64,000 nucleotides of DNA from PALSA-555 sp963821325 (GTDB taxonomy: Bacteria; Actinomycetota; Acidimicrobiia; IMCC26256; PALSA-555): the NCBI GenBank assembly GCA_963821325.1, contig CAWGDC010000003.1, positions 1-64,000 of the forward strand, written 5' to 3'. How positions within the stretch are numbered: position 1 is the stretch's first letter; the number at the start of each line of letters is the position of its first letter. Below the pieces are notes generated by a model. That model did no database searches and was not told the DNA's origin. It saw only the letters and a program-made list of their open reading frames with translations. Positions 54,193 through 63,999 of the stretch are shown here, one piece after another. The position numbers and the translations under genes were made by a program.

Positions 54193-54958
54193 TCAGGTCT
54201 CGCGCAGCGCCTCGAAGCGTCGCTCCCACGCGTTGTGGACGCGCCTTGGCGTCCTGGATGAACGGCGAGAAGCCGATGAGCTTCAGCACGGTCTCGTTCA
54301 GCCAGCGGGCCGGGCCCTTCAGGGGCCGCTTCACGTCGACGAACAGCACGACCCGGGTGCCGTCGGTGTCGTTCCACGCCTCGTGCTCGTTCGTGTCATC
54401 GAACACGAGGCTCTTGCCCTCGGCCCAGTGCCGCACGTCGCCGCCGACCCGGATGCCGCACGCGCTGGCCGGCTCGGGCACGAGCAGCCCGAGGTGGTAG
54501 CGCAGCACCCCTTTGTACGGGCCGCCGTGCGGCGGGATCTTCTTGTGCGGCGACAGGATCGAGAACATCGCGGTCGTCATCCCCGGGATCTGGCGCAGCA
54601 GGCGCGCGGTCTCCGGGCAGCGCTCCACGTTCTTGCCGGCGGTGAACCCGTACCCGTAGAAGAAGAAGGTCTTCCAGCGGTCGTCGTCGGTCAGCTGGTA
54701 CTGGTCGGTGGAGATGTCCTGGAAGTTGGGGAGGTCGGCGTGGTAGCGCAGCACCTCGTCGAGCTCGGCGCGGATCGCCGGGAAGCCGGCCTCCATTGGC
54801 GCGACCCACGCGAAGTCGTCCGGGTCGAAGAACGTGCGGTCACCCACCAGCGAGTGACGCCCGAAGTAGCGGTCCGTCCAGCGCAGGGCGCGCTCCCCCA
54901 GCCGGTTCGCCGCGTCCACCGCCCGCACCCGCAGCGTCCGTGTGTCGTCACTCGTCAC
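54193..54958 (-). CDS. Aspartyl/asparaginyl beta-hydroxylase family dioxygenase (frameshifted end)
   Basis: About 255 residues. The 2-oxoglutarate/Fe(II) site is KKIPPHGGPYKGVLRYHLGL (first His and the Arg) and LVFDDTNEHEAWNDTDGTRVVLFVDVKRPL (second His). Preceding WKTFFFYGYGFTAGKNVERCPETARLL matches LpxO/AspH-type lipid hydroxylases. A frame change near 54238 gives the tail VHNAWERRFEALRET with stop at 54193. It converges on the alpha-oxoamine synthase with nine bases between. LpxO-like members hydroxylate lipid acyl chains, which fits the neighbours; peptide hydroxylation is the alternative. Confidence 0.85.
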
Positions 54959-55067
54959 GTGGCCAGCGTACCGTCGCGCGCCGCTGCGCCGCCCCGTCGT
55001 GGCGCACGGTCCGCGACGCGGCCAACATCCGTGCGGCCGGCCGCGTGCACCGACGCGACCTCGCGGC

Positions 55068-57012
55068 TCACCCGCGCACCGGCACCTCCGCCTCAACCCC
55101 GTCGCCGGCGCCGGCCGCCCCGCCCGCCGCGCCCGCCGCGGCGAGCATCGCCACCGCGTCTTCGCGGGTGACGGTGCGGCGCATCGGTGGCAGCGCGTCG
55201 AGGAGCACCCGCCGGTAGCCGGCCGTCGCGAGCCGCGAGTCGAGCACGGCGACCACCCCGCGGTCGGACGCCGCGGCGCAGCAGGCGACCGGCGCCCTGC
55301 GCGAGGGTCAGCGCCGCCGCGGGCAGGTCGACGTCGGCGAACGCGCTGCCGCCGGTCGCCTCCACCGCCTCGCGTCGGGCCTGCTCGAGCGGGTCGTCGG
55401 GTCGCGCGAACGGCAGCCGGTCGATGACGACCAGCACGCACGCCGGTCCCGGCACGTCGACGCCCTGCCAGAACGCACGGGTCGCGACCAGACACGAGGT
55501 TTCCTCGGCGGCGAAGCGCTCCAGCAGCGCGGCGTTGACCTCGTCGCCCTGCGCGAGGACCGGATGCGCCGTCCGCTCCCGCAGCGCCGCCGCGAACCGC
55601 TCGACGGACCGCCGCGCGGTGCACAGCACGAGCGCCCGACCCCCGGCCGCGGCGACGAGCGCGGTGAGCTCGTCGGCGGCGGCGTCCGCCCAGCCGGCCT
55701 GGCGCGGGTCGGGCAGCGTCCGCGGCACGTAGAGGAGCGCCTGGCGGCGCACGTCGAACGGGGAGCCGAGCCGCAGCGCGGCGTACCCCGACGCCGCCGA
55801 GGCCGCGGCGTCGGGGTCGAGCCCGAGACGCCGGGCGAGCGGCTCGAAGCGGGCCCCTGGCCCGAGCGTGGCGGACGTGACGACGCACGGCTGGGCGGCG
55901 AACAGTCGCTCGGCGAGACGCGGCCCGACATCGACCGGCGCGAGGCGCAGCACCGGCCGCTCCGCGCCCTCGACCCACGCCACCTCCCCGACGGCAGGCG
56001 CCTGCAGGTGACGCAGCGCCTCCAGCCGCGCCGCGACGAGCCGCGCCGTCTGGGCCACCCGCGGCTCGGTGCTGTCGCGCCGCAGCGCCGAGCCGAGCGC
56101 CGCGACGCGCTCGGCCGCGCTGGCGAGCACCTCCGCGATCCGCCCGTCGGTCGGGTCGACACGCCCGTCGAACTCGCCGAGGCAGTCCTCGAGACGGTCA
56201 GCGTCCGCGAACAACGCGTCGACGTCGCGGCCGGTCACGCCGGCGACCCGGACCCGGGCGGCGAGCTGCCGCAGCCCGCCGGGAGTCACCTCGGACCCGA
56301 GGGCGCGGGTCGCGACGTCGACGACGGCGTGACCCTCGTCGAAGATCACGACGTCATGGTGCGGGAGCACCCCGCCGCCCGCCGCGAGGTGCGCCAGGTA
56401 CAGGGCGTGGTTGACGATGAGCACGCGGGCGCCGTCGGCCTGCACCCGGGCCCGCTCGGCGAAGCACGCGTCGCCGTCGGGGCAGCGCGCCGCGCCGGGG
56501 CACTCCTGGGGCCCACAGCTCACCGCCCGCCACACCGACGGGGGCACACCGTCCAGGCCAGCGGCGTCGCCGGTCTCGGACTCGGCGGCGTACCGCTCGA
56601 GGCGTGTGAGCTGCGCCGCGAACTCGGGGCCGGGCCGCTCGTCGAACAGCGCCTCACCGCCCGCCGCGGCGTGCAGCCGCGCCAGGCACAGGTACTGGCT
56701 GCGCCCCTTCAGCACCGCCGCATCGAACGGCACCCCGCCGTGCGCGTGGACCAGCGGCACGTCCTTGCGCCACAGCTGGTCCTGCAGCGCGAGCGTCGCC
56801 GTCGCGATCACCGCGACGCGGTCCGACGCGACGACCGCCGCGAGGTAGGCGAGGCTCTTCCCCGAGCCGGTCGGTGCCTCGACGACGAGATGGTGCGGCT
56901 CGTCGAACGCCGCCGCGACCGCCTCGGTGAGCGCGTGCTGGCCGTCGCGGTCGTCGCCGTCGAGGGCGCGGACGCAGCGCGTCAGCACCGCGACGGGGCT
57001 GGGCGCGGCCAT
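55068..57012 (-). CDS. dinG: DinG/XPD-type ATP-dependent helicase (frameshifted end)
   Basis: About 648 residues. Walker A EAPTGSGKS is at 45-53, followed by YLAAVVASDRVAVIATATLALQDQL; the iron-sulphur cysteines are in LKGRSQYLCLARL and SCGPQECPGAARCPDGDACF; the DEAH-equivalent box is VVIFDEGH; then PCVVTSATLG and ALVLCTARRSVERFAAALRE, FWQGVDVPGPACVLVVIDRLPF. A frame change near 55285 joins LAQGAGRL to GVVAVLDSRLATAGYRRVLLDALPP. It is a 5'-3' superfamily 2 helicase that unwinds repair intermediates such as R-loops and D-loops. Confidence 0.92.
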
Positions 57013-57078
57013 CGGCCGGAACCTAACGGGTGGACGTGTCGGCGACGGCGATGCCGACCGCGCCGGCCCACCGGCCGG

Positions 57079-57630
57079 TCAGCGTTGCCACGTCGCCCGC
57101 GGCTGGCGGTACAGGACGTGGGGCCGGAGCGGGTCGCCGACCGCCAGCCGCGGGTGCTCGAAGTCCCCGGCCGGGTCGCGTGTCATGCCGAGGCGCTCCA
57201 TCACCCGGCGCGACCGTGCGTTGCCGACCGCGGTGAACGACACGACGTCGTCGAGGCCCGCCGTGTCGAACCCGAACGTCAGGGCGGCGCGCGCCGCCTC
57301 GGTCGCGTACCCGTGCCCCCACCATCGTCGGGCCAGCCGCCACGCCACCTCGACCGCCGGGGTGAACGGCAGCCCGGCCGGGACGCGCCGCAACCCGACC
57401 GACCCGACGAACGGGGCGACCTCCGGCACCTCGACCGCCCACATCCCGAAACCCTCCGCGGCCCAGTGGGCCTCGTGGGCCGACACCAGCGCGTCGCTCG
57501 CCGCCCGGTCGAGCGGGCCCGTGAGGTACTCGACGACCACGGGGTCGGCGTTCAACGCCGCAAACGGCGCTCGGTCCTCGGGTCGCCACGCCCGCAGGAC
57601 CAGACGCTCGGTGTGCACCGCCGGAACCAC
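57079..57630 (-). CDS. GNAT-family N-acetyltransferase (RimJ/RimL type)
   Basis: Protein of 183 residues. TERLVLRAWRPEDRAPFAALNADPVVVEYL opens a RimJ/RimL-like domain; acetyl-CoA contacts are in VAWRLARRWWGHGYATEAARAALTFGF and the end is VGNARSRRVMERLGMTRDPAGDFEHPRL. GTG 57630 is chosen because homology begins there. Substrate could be a protein N-terminus or a small amine; wording is near the standard actinobacterial GNAT of unknown target. Confidence 0.88.
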   Translation of the reverse strand: MVPAVHTERLVLRAWRPEDRAPFAALNADPVVVEYLTGPLDRAASDALVSAHEAHWAAEGFGMWAVEVPEVAPFVGSVGLRRVPAGLPFTPAVEVAWRLARRWWGHGYATEAARAALTFGFDTAGLDDVVSFTAVGNARSRRVMERLGMTRDPAGDFEHPRLAVGDPLRPHVLYRQPRATWQR

Positions 57631-57791
57631 GCACCGGGACCGTACCGGTGGGACACGCGTCGCGGCATGGCGTGCCACGCTGCCCGTCGGGGCCGCTGGT
57701 ACCGTCACCGCATTCCGGGCACCCCGCACGCTGACCCCACGCGAGCCGACCGCGTGTCGCGCCGCGAGCGTCCCGGAACGGCGTAGCGCGC

Positions 57792-60018
57792 ATGGCGGCC
57801 TGGCTGGACCGGCTCGGACGGGCCGCGGCACGCCGCCACTGGTGGGTGATCGGCGCCTGGGTGCTCCTCGTGGTGCTCGTCGGCGGCGCGGCGCGCGCCG
57901 CCGACGGCAAGACCCAGGACACCTTCACCATCCCGGGGGCGCAGTCCCAGCAGGCGACGAACCTGCTCAACCAGCGGTTCCCGAGTCAGGCCGGCGACGT
58001 CGCCACGGTCGTGTTCCACACGCCGCGCGGCACCGTCCGCGACCCGGCGGCGATGGCCGCGATCGCGCAGGTGCAGCAGCAGGTCGGCACCCTCCCCCAC
58101 GTCGCCGGGCAGGTCGTCGGTCCGGCGACGCCGGGCCTCGGCGCCACGTTCGTCTCCCACGACGGGACGATCGCGTACGCCGCGGGTGCAGTACGACCAC
58201 AAGGCCGGCGACCTCCCGGCCGACACGCTCACCCGGTTGGAGGCGGCGGCCCGCCCCGCGACCGCGGCCGGCGTCCAGGTCGCGTTCGGCGGCGGCATCA
58301 CCGACTTCTTCAACAACCCGCCGGCCGGGAACGCCGACGCGATCGGGCTGCTCGTCGCGATCATCATCCTGCTGCTGGCCTTCGGGTCCGTGATCGCCAT
58401 GAGCCTCCCGATCGGCACGGCGCTGTTCGGCCTCGCCGTCGGGCTCAGCCTCATCTCGCTGCTCGCCGCGGTGACCACCATCGGCACCGTCGCCCCGATC
58501 TTGGGCACGATGATCGGCCTCGGGGTCGGCATCGACTACTCGCTGTTCATCCTCACCCGGCACCGCCAGAACCTGGTCGGCGGGATGCCGGTGATCGACT
58601 CCATCGGGCTCGCCAACGGCACCGCAGGCCAGGCCGTGCTCTTCGCCGGCTCGACCGTCGTGATCGCGATCTGCGGGCTGGCGCTCGCCGGGATCCCCTA
58701 CATCACGTGGCTCGGGTTGACGTCGGCGCTCGTCGTGCTCGTGATGATGGCCGCCGCGGTGACGCTCATCCCCGCGCTCCTCGGGCTCGCCGGGCCGCAC
58801 CTCAACAAGGTGCACGCCCCGCGGGTGCGGCGCGCCCACCGGGGCCACGACCACCCGTCGCTGACCGGCGGGCGCAGCGACGGCTGGGCCCGGTGGGCCC
58901 GCCTGATGTCCCGGCACCGCTGGGCGGCGGTGCTCGCCAGCCTCGTCGTGCTGCTCGTCCTCGCGTCCCCGCTGCTCGGCATGCGCCTCGGGCAGGTCGA
59001 CGACGGGTCCGCGCCCACCACCAGCACCCAGCGTCGCGCGTACGACCTGATCAGCCAGGGGTTCGGCCCGGGCTTCAACGGCCCGCTCGTCCTCGCCGTC
59101 GCGCTGCCCCACGCCGGCGACGTCGCGCCGGCCGCAGCCGTCGCCGCCGCCGCGGCCAGGGTCCCGGGGGTGCGCGTCGGGCCGCCCGAGCTCAGCCCGA
59201 CCAAGACCGCGGCCGTCGTCGTCGCCGTGCCGCCCTCCTCGCCGCAATCCGCCGCCACCGAGACGCTCGTCAACCAGCTGCGCGACCAGGTGCTCCCCGC
59301 CGCGGTGCACGGCAGCGGCGCGCGGGTCTACGTCGGCGGGATCACCGCCGGATTCATCGACCTCGGCCAGCGCATCCAGAGCCGGCTCCCGATCTTCATC
59401 GGCGCGGTGATCCTGCTGTCCTTCGTGCTGCTGATGATGGTGTTCCGGTCGGTGTTCGTGCCCCTGAAGGCCGCGATCATGAACCTGCTCTCGATCGGCG
59501 CGGCGTTCGGCGTGATCGTCGCCGTGTTCCAATGGGGCTGGCTCAGCGGGCTCGTCGGCATCTCCCAGACAACCCCGATCGTCGCGTACGTCCCGATGAT
59601 GATGTTCGCCATCCTGTTCGGGCTGTCGATGGACTACGAGGTCTTCCTCCTCTCCCGCATCCGCGAGGAGTACAGCGAGACGCACGACAACCTCGACAGC
59701 GTCGTCGACGGGCTCAGCCGCACCGCCCGGGTCATCACCTCCGCGGCGCTCATCATGATCAGCGTGTTCCTCGGCTTCGTCGCCAACCCCGAGCCGACGG
59801 TAAAGATGTTCGGGCTCGGGCTCGCCGTCGCCGTGCTCGTCGACGCCACCATCGTGCGACTCGTGCTGGTGCCCGCCACGATGGAGCTGCTCGGCGACGC
59901 CAACTGGTGGCTGCCCCGCTGGCTCGACACGGTCCTGCCGAGCATCCGGATCGAGGAGGGCCCGACCCCGCCCGCCGGCCCGGCCGCCGCGCCGGTCCCG
60001 GCCCGCGCCGGTGGGTAG
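57792..60018 (+). CDS. mmpL: MMPL-family RND transporter (frameshifted)
   Basis: About 742 residues with twelve helices in two repeats. N-terminal helix RHWWVIGAWVLLVVLVGGAARA, periplasmic region TFTIPGAQSQQATNLLNQRFP, then helices with GVGIDYSLFILTRHRQNL in the first repeat and MFAILFGLSMDYEVFLLSRIREEYSE in the second, the two conserved Asp-Tyr proton-relay motifs; GLSRTARVITSAALIMISVFLGFV follows. A frame change near 58185 lies in the first periplasmic domain. MmpL proteins export lipids or siderophores using the proton gradient. Its 3' end overlaps the next gene by eight bases, so the cargo may relate to that secreted protein. Confidence 0.92.
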
Positions 60019-61399
60019 GCGCCGCTGGGCGGCCTCCGGCGTCGGGGTCGCCGTCGCTGCCCTCGTCACCACCGGGCTGTCCGGGCTCACCGGGCCGCTC
60101 GGCGCGGCCACGGTCCGGACGAGCTGGCGGTCCCCCGTCCTCGACGGGACGGTGCAGGGCGCCCCCGCGGTCGTGGGCGGGGTCGTGGTCGTCGCGACGG
60201 AGCACGACGCGCTCTACGGGCTGTCGCTGCGCGACGGCCATCGCCTCTGGGGGCCGCGCCGCGTCGGGTCGCCCGTGCCCCTGTCCGTCATCGGGTCACG
60301 CGCGCCCGCGGCCGAAGGCTGCGGCGACATCGACCCGCTCGGGATCACGAGCGCCCTCGCCGTCGACGCGACCACCACCCCACCGCGGGTGTTCGCGGTC
60401 GCCGAGGTGCTCGGCGCAGGCGGCACCCCGGTGCACGACCTCGTCGGCGTCGACCCCACGACCGGGACGATCGTGGTCGGGCCGACGCCGATCGACCCGC
60501 CCGCCATGACCCACCCCGAGCTCGAGCAGCAGCGGGCCGGCCTCACCGTCGCGAACGGGAAGGTGTACGTCGGGTTCGGTGGCCTCTACGGCGACTGCGG
60601 CGACTACCACGGCTTCGTCGTCGCCGCGAACCCGGACGGGACCGGGATCGCCGACACGTTCGAGACCTCCGACGCGGGCGGCGGGGACCGCGCCGCGGCG
60701 ATCTGGGCGACCGCACCGCCGCCGGTCGACGCCGCCGGCGACCTCTACGTCGCCACCGGCAACAGCGGGGGCGCGCCCGGCCCGCCGACGTTCGAGTACG
60801 GGGACAGCGTCGTGCGCCTCGACCCGACGCTCACGCCGCTCGCCGCGTTCCAGCCCGCCACCTACCAGGCGGACAACGCCAGCGACCTCGACCTCGGCTC
60901 CACCGCGCCGGTGCTGGTCGGCGACGGGCAGGTGTTCCAGCTCGGCAAACAAGGCCACGCGTTCCTGCTCGACAGCGCGAACCTCGGGGGCGCCGACCGG
61001 CACACGCCACTCGCGTCGATCGACGCGTGCGCGGCGTACGGCGCCGACGCGACGCTGGGCACCTCGGTGTTCGTCGCCTGTCGGGGGAGCGTGCAGCAGA
61101 TCGTCATCAACCGGTCGGTCAACCCGCCGGCGCTGGCGCACGGCTGGACGGCGTCGGTGCCGGCCGGCGGCCCGATCACGGTGGCGTCCGGGCTGCTCTG
61201 GTCGGTCGACGTGGCCAGCGGGACGCTGTACGCCATCGACCCGGCCACCGGCCGCGCCGTCGCCCACCATCCCGTGCCCCTCGACGCGAGCCAGCACTTC
61301 CCCACCCCGGTCGTCGCGGGCGCTTGGGTGCTCGTCGAGACCGGCACCGGGCTCACCGCGTTCACCCTCCCCGGCCCGCGCACCCCCCGCCGGTCCTGA
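60011..61399 (+). CDS. Secreted PQQ-like beta-propeller protein
   Basis: Protein of 462 residues starting GTG 60011 inside the transporter 3' end. Signal peptide (RRWAASGVGVAVAALVTTGLSG) then repeated beta-propeller blades: WRSPVLDGTVQGAPAVVGGVVVVATEHDALYGLSLRDGHRLW, DLVGVDPTTGTIVVG, LYVATGNSGGAPGPPTFEYGDSVVRLDP, LWSVDVASGTLYAIDPATG. This is the PQQ-like (Bam B-like) repeat without evident catalytic residues. Likely an outer surface scaffolding or lectin-like protein coupled to the MMPL exporter. Confidence 0.85.
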   Translation: MGRRRWAASGVGVAVAALVTTGLSGLTGPLGAATVRTSWRSPVLDGTVQGAPAVVGGVVVVATEHDALYGLSLRDGHRLWGPRRVGSPVPLSVIGSRAPAAEGCGDIDPLGITSALAVDATTTPPRVFAVAEVLGAGGTPVHDLVGVDPTTGTIVVGPTPIDPPAMTHPELEQQRAGLTVANGKVYVGFGGLYGDCGDYHGFVVAANPDGTGIADTFETSDAGGGDRAAAIWATAPPPVDAAGDLYVATGNSGGAPGPPTFEYGDSVVRLDPTLTPLAAFQPATYQADNASDLDLGSTAPVLVGDGQVFQLGKQGHAFLLDSANLGGADRHTPLASIDACAAYGADATLGTSVFVACRGSVQQIVINRSVNPPALAHGWTASVPAGGPITVASGLLWSVDVASGTLYAIDPATGRAVAHHPVPLDASQHFPTPVVAGAWVLVETGTGLTAFTLPGPRTPRRS

Positions 61400-61462
61400 G
61401 ACCCGATGGCCGGCGGGCGCGAGCCCACGGTTAGCGTGCCGCGAGCTGGCCGGGGGAGGAAC

Positions 61463-62134
61463 GTGCGTCACCGTGGGATCGTCGGGGTGCTGGCCGTCGC
61501 GGCGCTCGTCGCGGCCGCCGTCCCCGCCGGCGCGAAGGCCAAGCCGTCCGCCGCCGACAAGGTGCTGCTCCGGGCCGGTGTCGTCACCGCCGCGGACGTG
61601 CCGGCCGGCTGGCTGACCGGCAGCCAGGCGGACACCAGCGCCGACGAGTTCAAGGGCTTCGGCGTCTGCCGTGCCGTGTACCGGGCGGTGTTCAACGCGC
61701 GGGCCACCGTCCCGTACCAGCTGTCGAAGGCGTTCAGCCCGGCCGGTGCCGACAACGGGATCACCATCGTCGACGACACCGTGCTCGCGTTCCCGACCGT
61801 CGCCCGCGCCAACACGTTCGTCGCCGCGTTCCAGGCCGCCAGCGGCGGCCCGTGCCTGCAGGCCGTCCTCGCGAAGGCGCTGAAGGGCGACGGGCACGCC
61901 GTCGTCGTCCCGCTCGCCGTCGCGCCCGTCGCGGACACCACCGTCGGCTACGAGGCCATGATCACCAGCAACGGTCCCGGCCTGACCGGACCGTCGGTCG
62001 GCGACATCGTCGTGCTGCGCGTCGGACGCGTCGTCGTGTACGTGTCGACCCTGAACGCCGCGGCCACCGCACTGCCCGAAGGCCCGGCGATCGTCGCCGC
62101 GGTGGCGACGCGGCTTCGCCAGGCCGGCGCCTGA
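61463..62134 (+). CDS. Secreted hypothetical protein
   Basis: Protein of 223 residues from GTG 61463, which has a GGGAGG ribosome site six bases upstream; a further in-frame start at 61406 lacks one. Signal peptide GVLAVAALVAAAVPAGAKA. The mature domain has LLRAGVVTAADVPAGWLTGSQADT, LSKAFSPAGADNGITIVDDTVLAFPTVARANTFVAAFQA and VVLRVGRVVVYVSTLNAAATAL, with two cysteines. The order resembles PknH-type extracellular sensor domains of Actinomycetota, but I cannot assign it firmly. It follows the beta-propeller gene on the same strand. Confidence 0.75.
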   Translation: MRHRGIVGVLAVAALVAAAVPAGAKAKPSAADKVLLRAGVVTAADVPAGWLTGSQADTSADEFKGFGVCRAVYRAVFNARATVPYQLSKAFSPAGADNGITIVDDTVLAFPTVARANTFVAAFQAASGGPCLQAVLAKALKGDGHAVVVPLAVAPVADTTVGYEAMITSNGPGLTGPSVGDIVVLRVGRVVVYVSTLNAAATALPEGPAIVAAVATRLRQAGA

Positions 62135-62136
62135 CG

Positions 62137-62697
62137 TCAGTCGTCGCGGTCCCGGACCATGACGTGCTCACGGCCGGGCTCGTCGGGCACGACCGCGTCG
62201 CGGACCCAGCAGAACCCGGCCCGCTCGAACGCGCCGACGGATCGGCGGTTCTCCGGGTCGGGGCCGGTCACGCAGCGGCGCACGTCGGGCTCGGCGAAGA
62301 TCACCTCGGTGACGAAGCGGTCGATGACCGTCGGGCCGAGACCCTGGCCGATCATCGTCGGGTCGCCGAGGAACAGGTCGACGCCCGCGCCGTCGGGCTC
62401 GCCGATCGCCGCGGCATACGTCGGGTAGGACGCGAGCCGGTACCACTGGATGAGCCCGATCGGCGTGCCGTCCACCACGATCAGGTAGTTGAACGTCGGG
62501 TCGCGGCCCTCGACGGCGGGACGGTACGCCGCGTCCACCGCGGGCAGCGTCGCGGCGTCGTCGCCGCGGCCGCCCAGCCCGTCGGACGCGGCGCCGACCC
62601 CCCACCACGCGAAGACGTGCGGCTCGTTCAGCCAGTCGCGCAGCTGCGCGAAGTCGCCCGGGCGCAGCGGCCGGAACGCGACCGACGCCGGGCGATG
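62137..62697 (-). CDS. GNAT acetyltransferase, AAC(6')-like, start codon unresolved
   Basis: About 187 residues. FRPLRPGDFAQLRDWLNEPHVFAWWG opens the domain, followed by PTFNYLIVVDGTPIGLIQWYRLASYP, GVDLFLGDPTMIGQGLGPTVIDRFV and VTGPDPENRRSVGAFERAGFCWVRD. This is the pattern shared by aminoglycoside 6'-acetyltransferases and related acyltransferases, but most homologues are not resistance genes. Between the family start and the upstream TGA at 62704-62706 there is no ATG, GTG or TTG in frame, so the start was probably lost to an indel; the nearest annotated start (GTG 62538) would cut off the first 50 residues. Confidence 0.8.
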   Translation of the reverse strand, partial: HRPASVAFRPLRPGDFAQLRDWLNEPHVFAWWGVGAASDGLGGRGDDAATLPAVDAAYRPAVEGRDPTFNYLIVVDGTPIGLIQWYRLASYPTYAAAIGEPDGAGVDLFLGDPTMIGQGLGPTVIDRFVTEVIFAEPDVRRCVTGPDPENRRSVGAFERAGFCWVRDAVVPDEPGREHVMVRDRDD

Positions 62698-62703
62698 CCC
62701 CGC

Positions 62704-63083
62704 TCAGCGGTTGGAGAGCCGGAACGGCTCGTCGTCGTCCGGCGGGCGGCGCTTCCACACCTGCCACCACCGGCGCGCAGCGTCTCAGACGTCTGCAGGT
62801 CGCGGACGACGTCGTGCTCGGCCGCTTCGACGATCCCCTCGGCGTCCTCGAGCACCGCGGCGACGTCGGGCGCGGCCTCCTCAGCGGGCTCGGCCTCCAC
62901 CGGCTGGCTGGCGAGCGACCCGCGGACGAACCCGCCCTCGACGAGCGAGGGCTCGTAGCGGTCGCAGTGCTCGGGGCAGCGCCACGGCTGCTCGGGCGCC
63001 AGGCCGAGGACGCAGTAGCGGGCCACCTCGCCGTCGTCGTAGGTCCGGCTCTCGAAGTGCCGGCAGTCCTCTCGCATGCCCAT
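62704..63083 (-). CDS. Conserved hypothetical protein with Cys motif (frameshifted)
   Basis: About 126 residues. MGMREDCRHFESRTYDDGEVARYCVLGLAPEQPWRCPEHCDRYE has four cysteines (C, C, CPxxC) that look metal-binding and are conserved in a small actinobacterial family. A long acidic, helical middle follows (EEAAPDVAAVLEDAEGIVEAAEHDVVRDLQ). A frame change near 62780 yields the tail RRWWQVWKRRPPDDDEPFRLSNR, stop at 62704. Function unknown. Two neighbouring ATGs (63083, 63077) are possible. Confidence 0.65.
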
Positions 63084-63298
63084 CGCGCGCTCCGCGGGAG
63101 ACGCACCGGGCGGGTTCGCGCCGGCGCGGGTGGTGTGCCGGCCGACGTTACCGCCGCGATCCGGGTGCGGGCGCACCGTTCGTCGACACCCGTTCGAGGC
63201 GTCTCCGGCCAGCGGATGACGGGAGCGAGCAGGTGGTGGGCCGTGGCGGCTGGGCGGTCGGGATCGTTCGGCGAACCGCAGCTCCCCTAGAATTGCGC
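63084..63298. other. Intergenic region, no gene seen
   Basis: Divergent region between two genes. It holds a possible -10 box TAGAAT at 63288-63293 on the plus strand, just before an inverted repeat, and no convincing coding frame. Confidence 0.4.
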
Positions 63299-63321
63299 GG
63301 CGGTGACCCTCCATCACCGCC
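63299..63321. promoter_or_regulatory. Inverted repeat upstream of the DUF1801 gene
   Basis: Perfect 8-bp inverted repeat GGCGGTGA, loop CCCTCCA, TCACCGCC, placed five bases after a TAGAAT -10-like box, so it would overlap the transcription start. It could be an operator or a 5'-leader hairpin. Only position and symmetry support it. Confidence 0.4.
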
Positions 63322-63360
63322 TCGGGACGAAGGAAGCGAACCGGACGTGAACCAGCGCGC

Positions 63361-63747
63361 GTGTCGCAGAACAGCAAGTCTGCTTCTCAGCACATCGACG
63401 CGAGAATCAAGGAGCTGGGCGACTGGCGGGGCAAGATGCTCAGCCGGCTCCGTGCCGTCGTCAAGGAAGCCGACCCCGACGTCGTCGAGGAATGGAAGTG
63501 GCGAGGGGTTCCGGTGTGGTCGCACGACGGAATGCTCTGCACCGGCGAGACGTACAAGGACATCGTGAAGATGACGTTCGCCAAAGGGGCGGCGCTGAAG
63601 GACCCTTCGGGCCTCTTCAACTCCAGCCTCGACGGGAACACACGGCGGGCCATCGACTTCCACGAGGGCGAGAAGATCAACGAGAAGGCATTGAGGACGC
63701 TCGTTCGCGCCGCCGTGACCCTGAACAAGTCCAAAGCCAAGCGCTGA
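63361..63747 (+). CDS. DUF1801-domain protein
   Basis: Protein of 128 residues. DARIKELGDWRGKMLSRLRAVVKEADPDVVEEWKWRGVPVWSHDGMLCTGETYKDIVKMTFAKGAALKDPSGLFNSSLDGNTRRAIDFHEGEKINEKAL matches the DUF1801 (YdhG/YdeI-like) family, which has an unknown role and a fold like iron chaperones (frataxin-like). Codons are less GC-biased (AGC AAG TCT GCT TCT, ATC AAG GAG) than those of neighbours, suggesting later acquisition. GTG 63361 preferred. Confidence 0.88.
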   Translation: MSQNSKSASQHIDARIKELGDWRGKMLSRLRAVVKEADPDVVEEWKWRGVPVWSHDGMLCTGETYKDIVKMTFAKGAALKDPSGLFNSSLDGNTRRAIDFHEGEKINEKALRTLVRAAVTLNKSKAKR

Positions 63748-63882
63748 GCCACGTCCCCGCACGAATCCGCCGGGCGGCGCAGCCGGTCGCACCGCTCCGA
63801 GTCCACGGTCGTCGAGCCACCACCGTTCGTGTGGCCGACCGACGGACCGTGCCGTCCGGCGCGTGCGCGTGCCACGCCGGGC

Positions 63883-63999
63883 TCAGCGCGGCGGCGGGGG
63901 TCGGACCCGGAGCCGACGCGCTGACGCGCCGCTGATCAGCACGGCTTCGCCGGTCGCCAAGGTGCGGACGGAGTCGGGGCCGACAAGGAACCGACGGGT
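63883..63999 (-). CDS. C-terminal end of an unidentified protein, cut by the window edge
   Basis: The last 38 codons of a minus-strand gene running in from beyond the window: RRFLVGPDSVRTLATGEAVLISGASARRLRV and a proline-rich tail, stop at 63883-63885. The FLVGPDSV..LATGEAVLISG pattern is suggestive of the end of a TraD/VirD4-like coupling ATPase but this is too short to decide. Confidence 0.4.
   Translation of the reverse strand, partial: TRRFLVGPDSVRTLATGEAVLISGASARRLRVRPPPPR

Noticed and set aside
62137..62697. Aminoglycoside-resistance gene
   Set aside because: Only the fold and general motif are shared; there is no evidence of resistance function.
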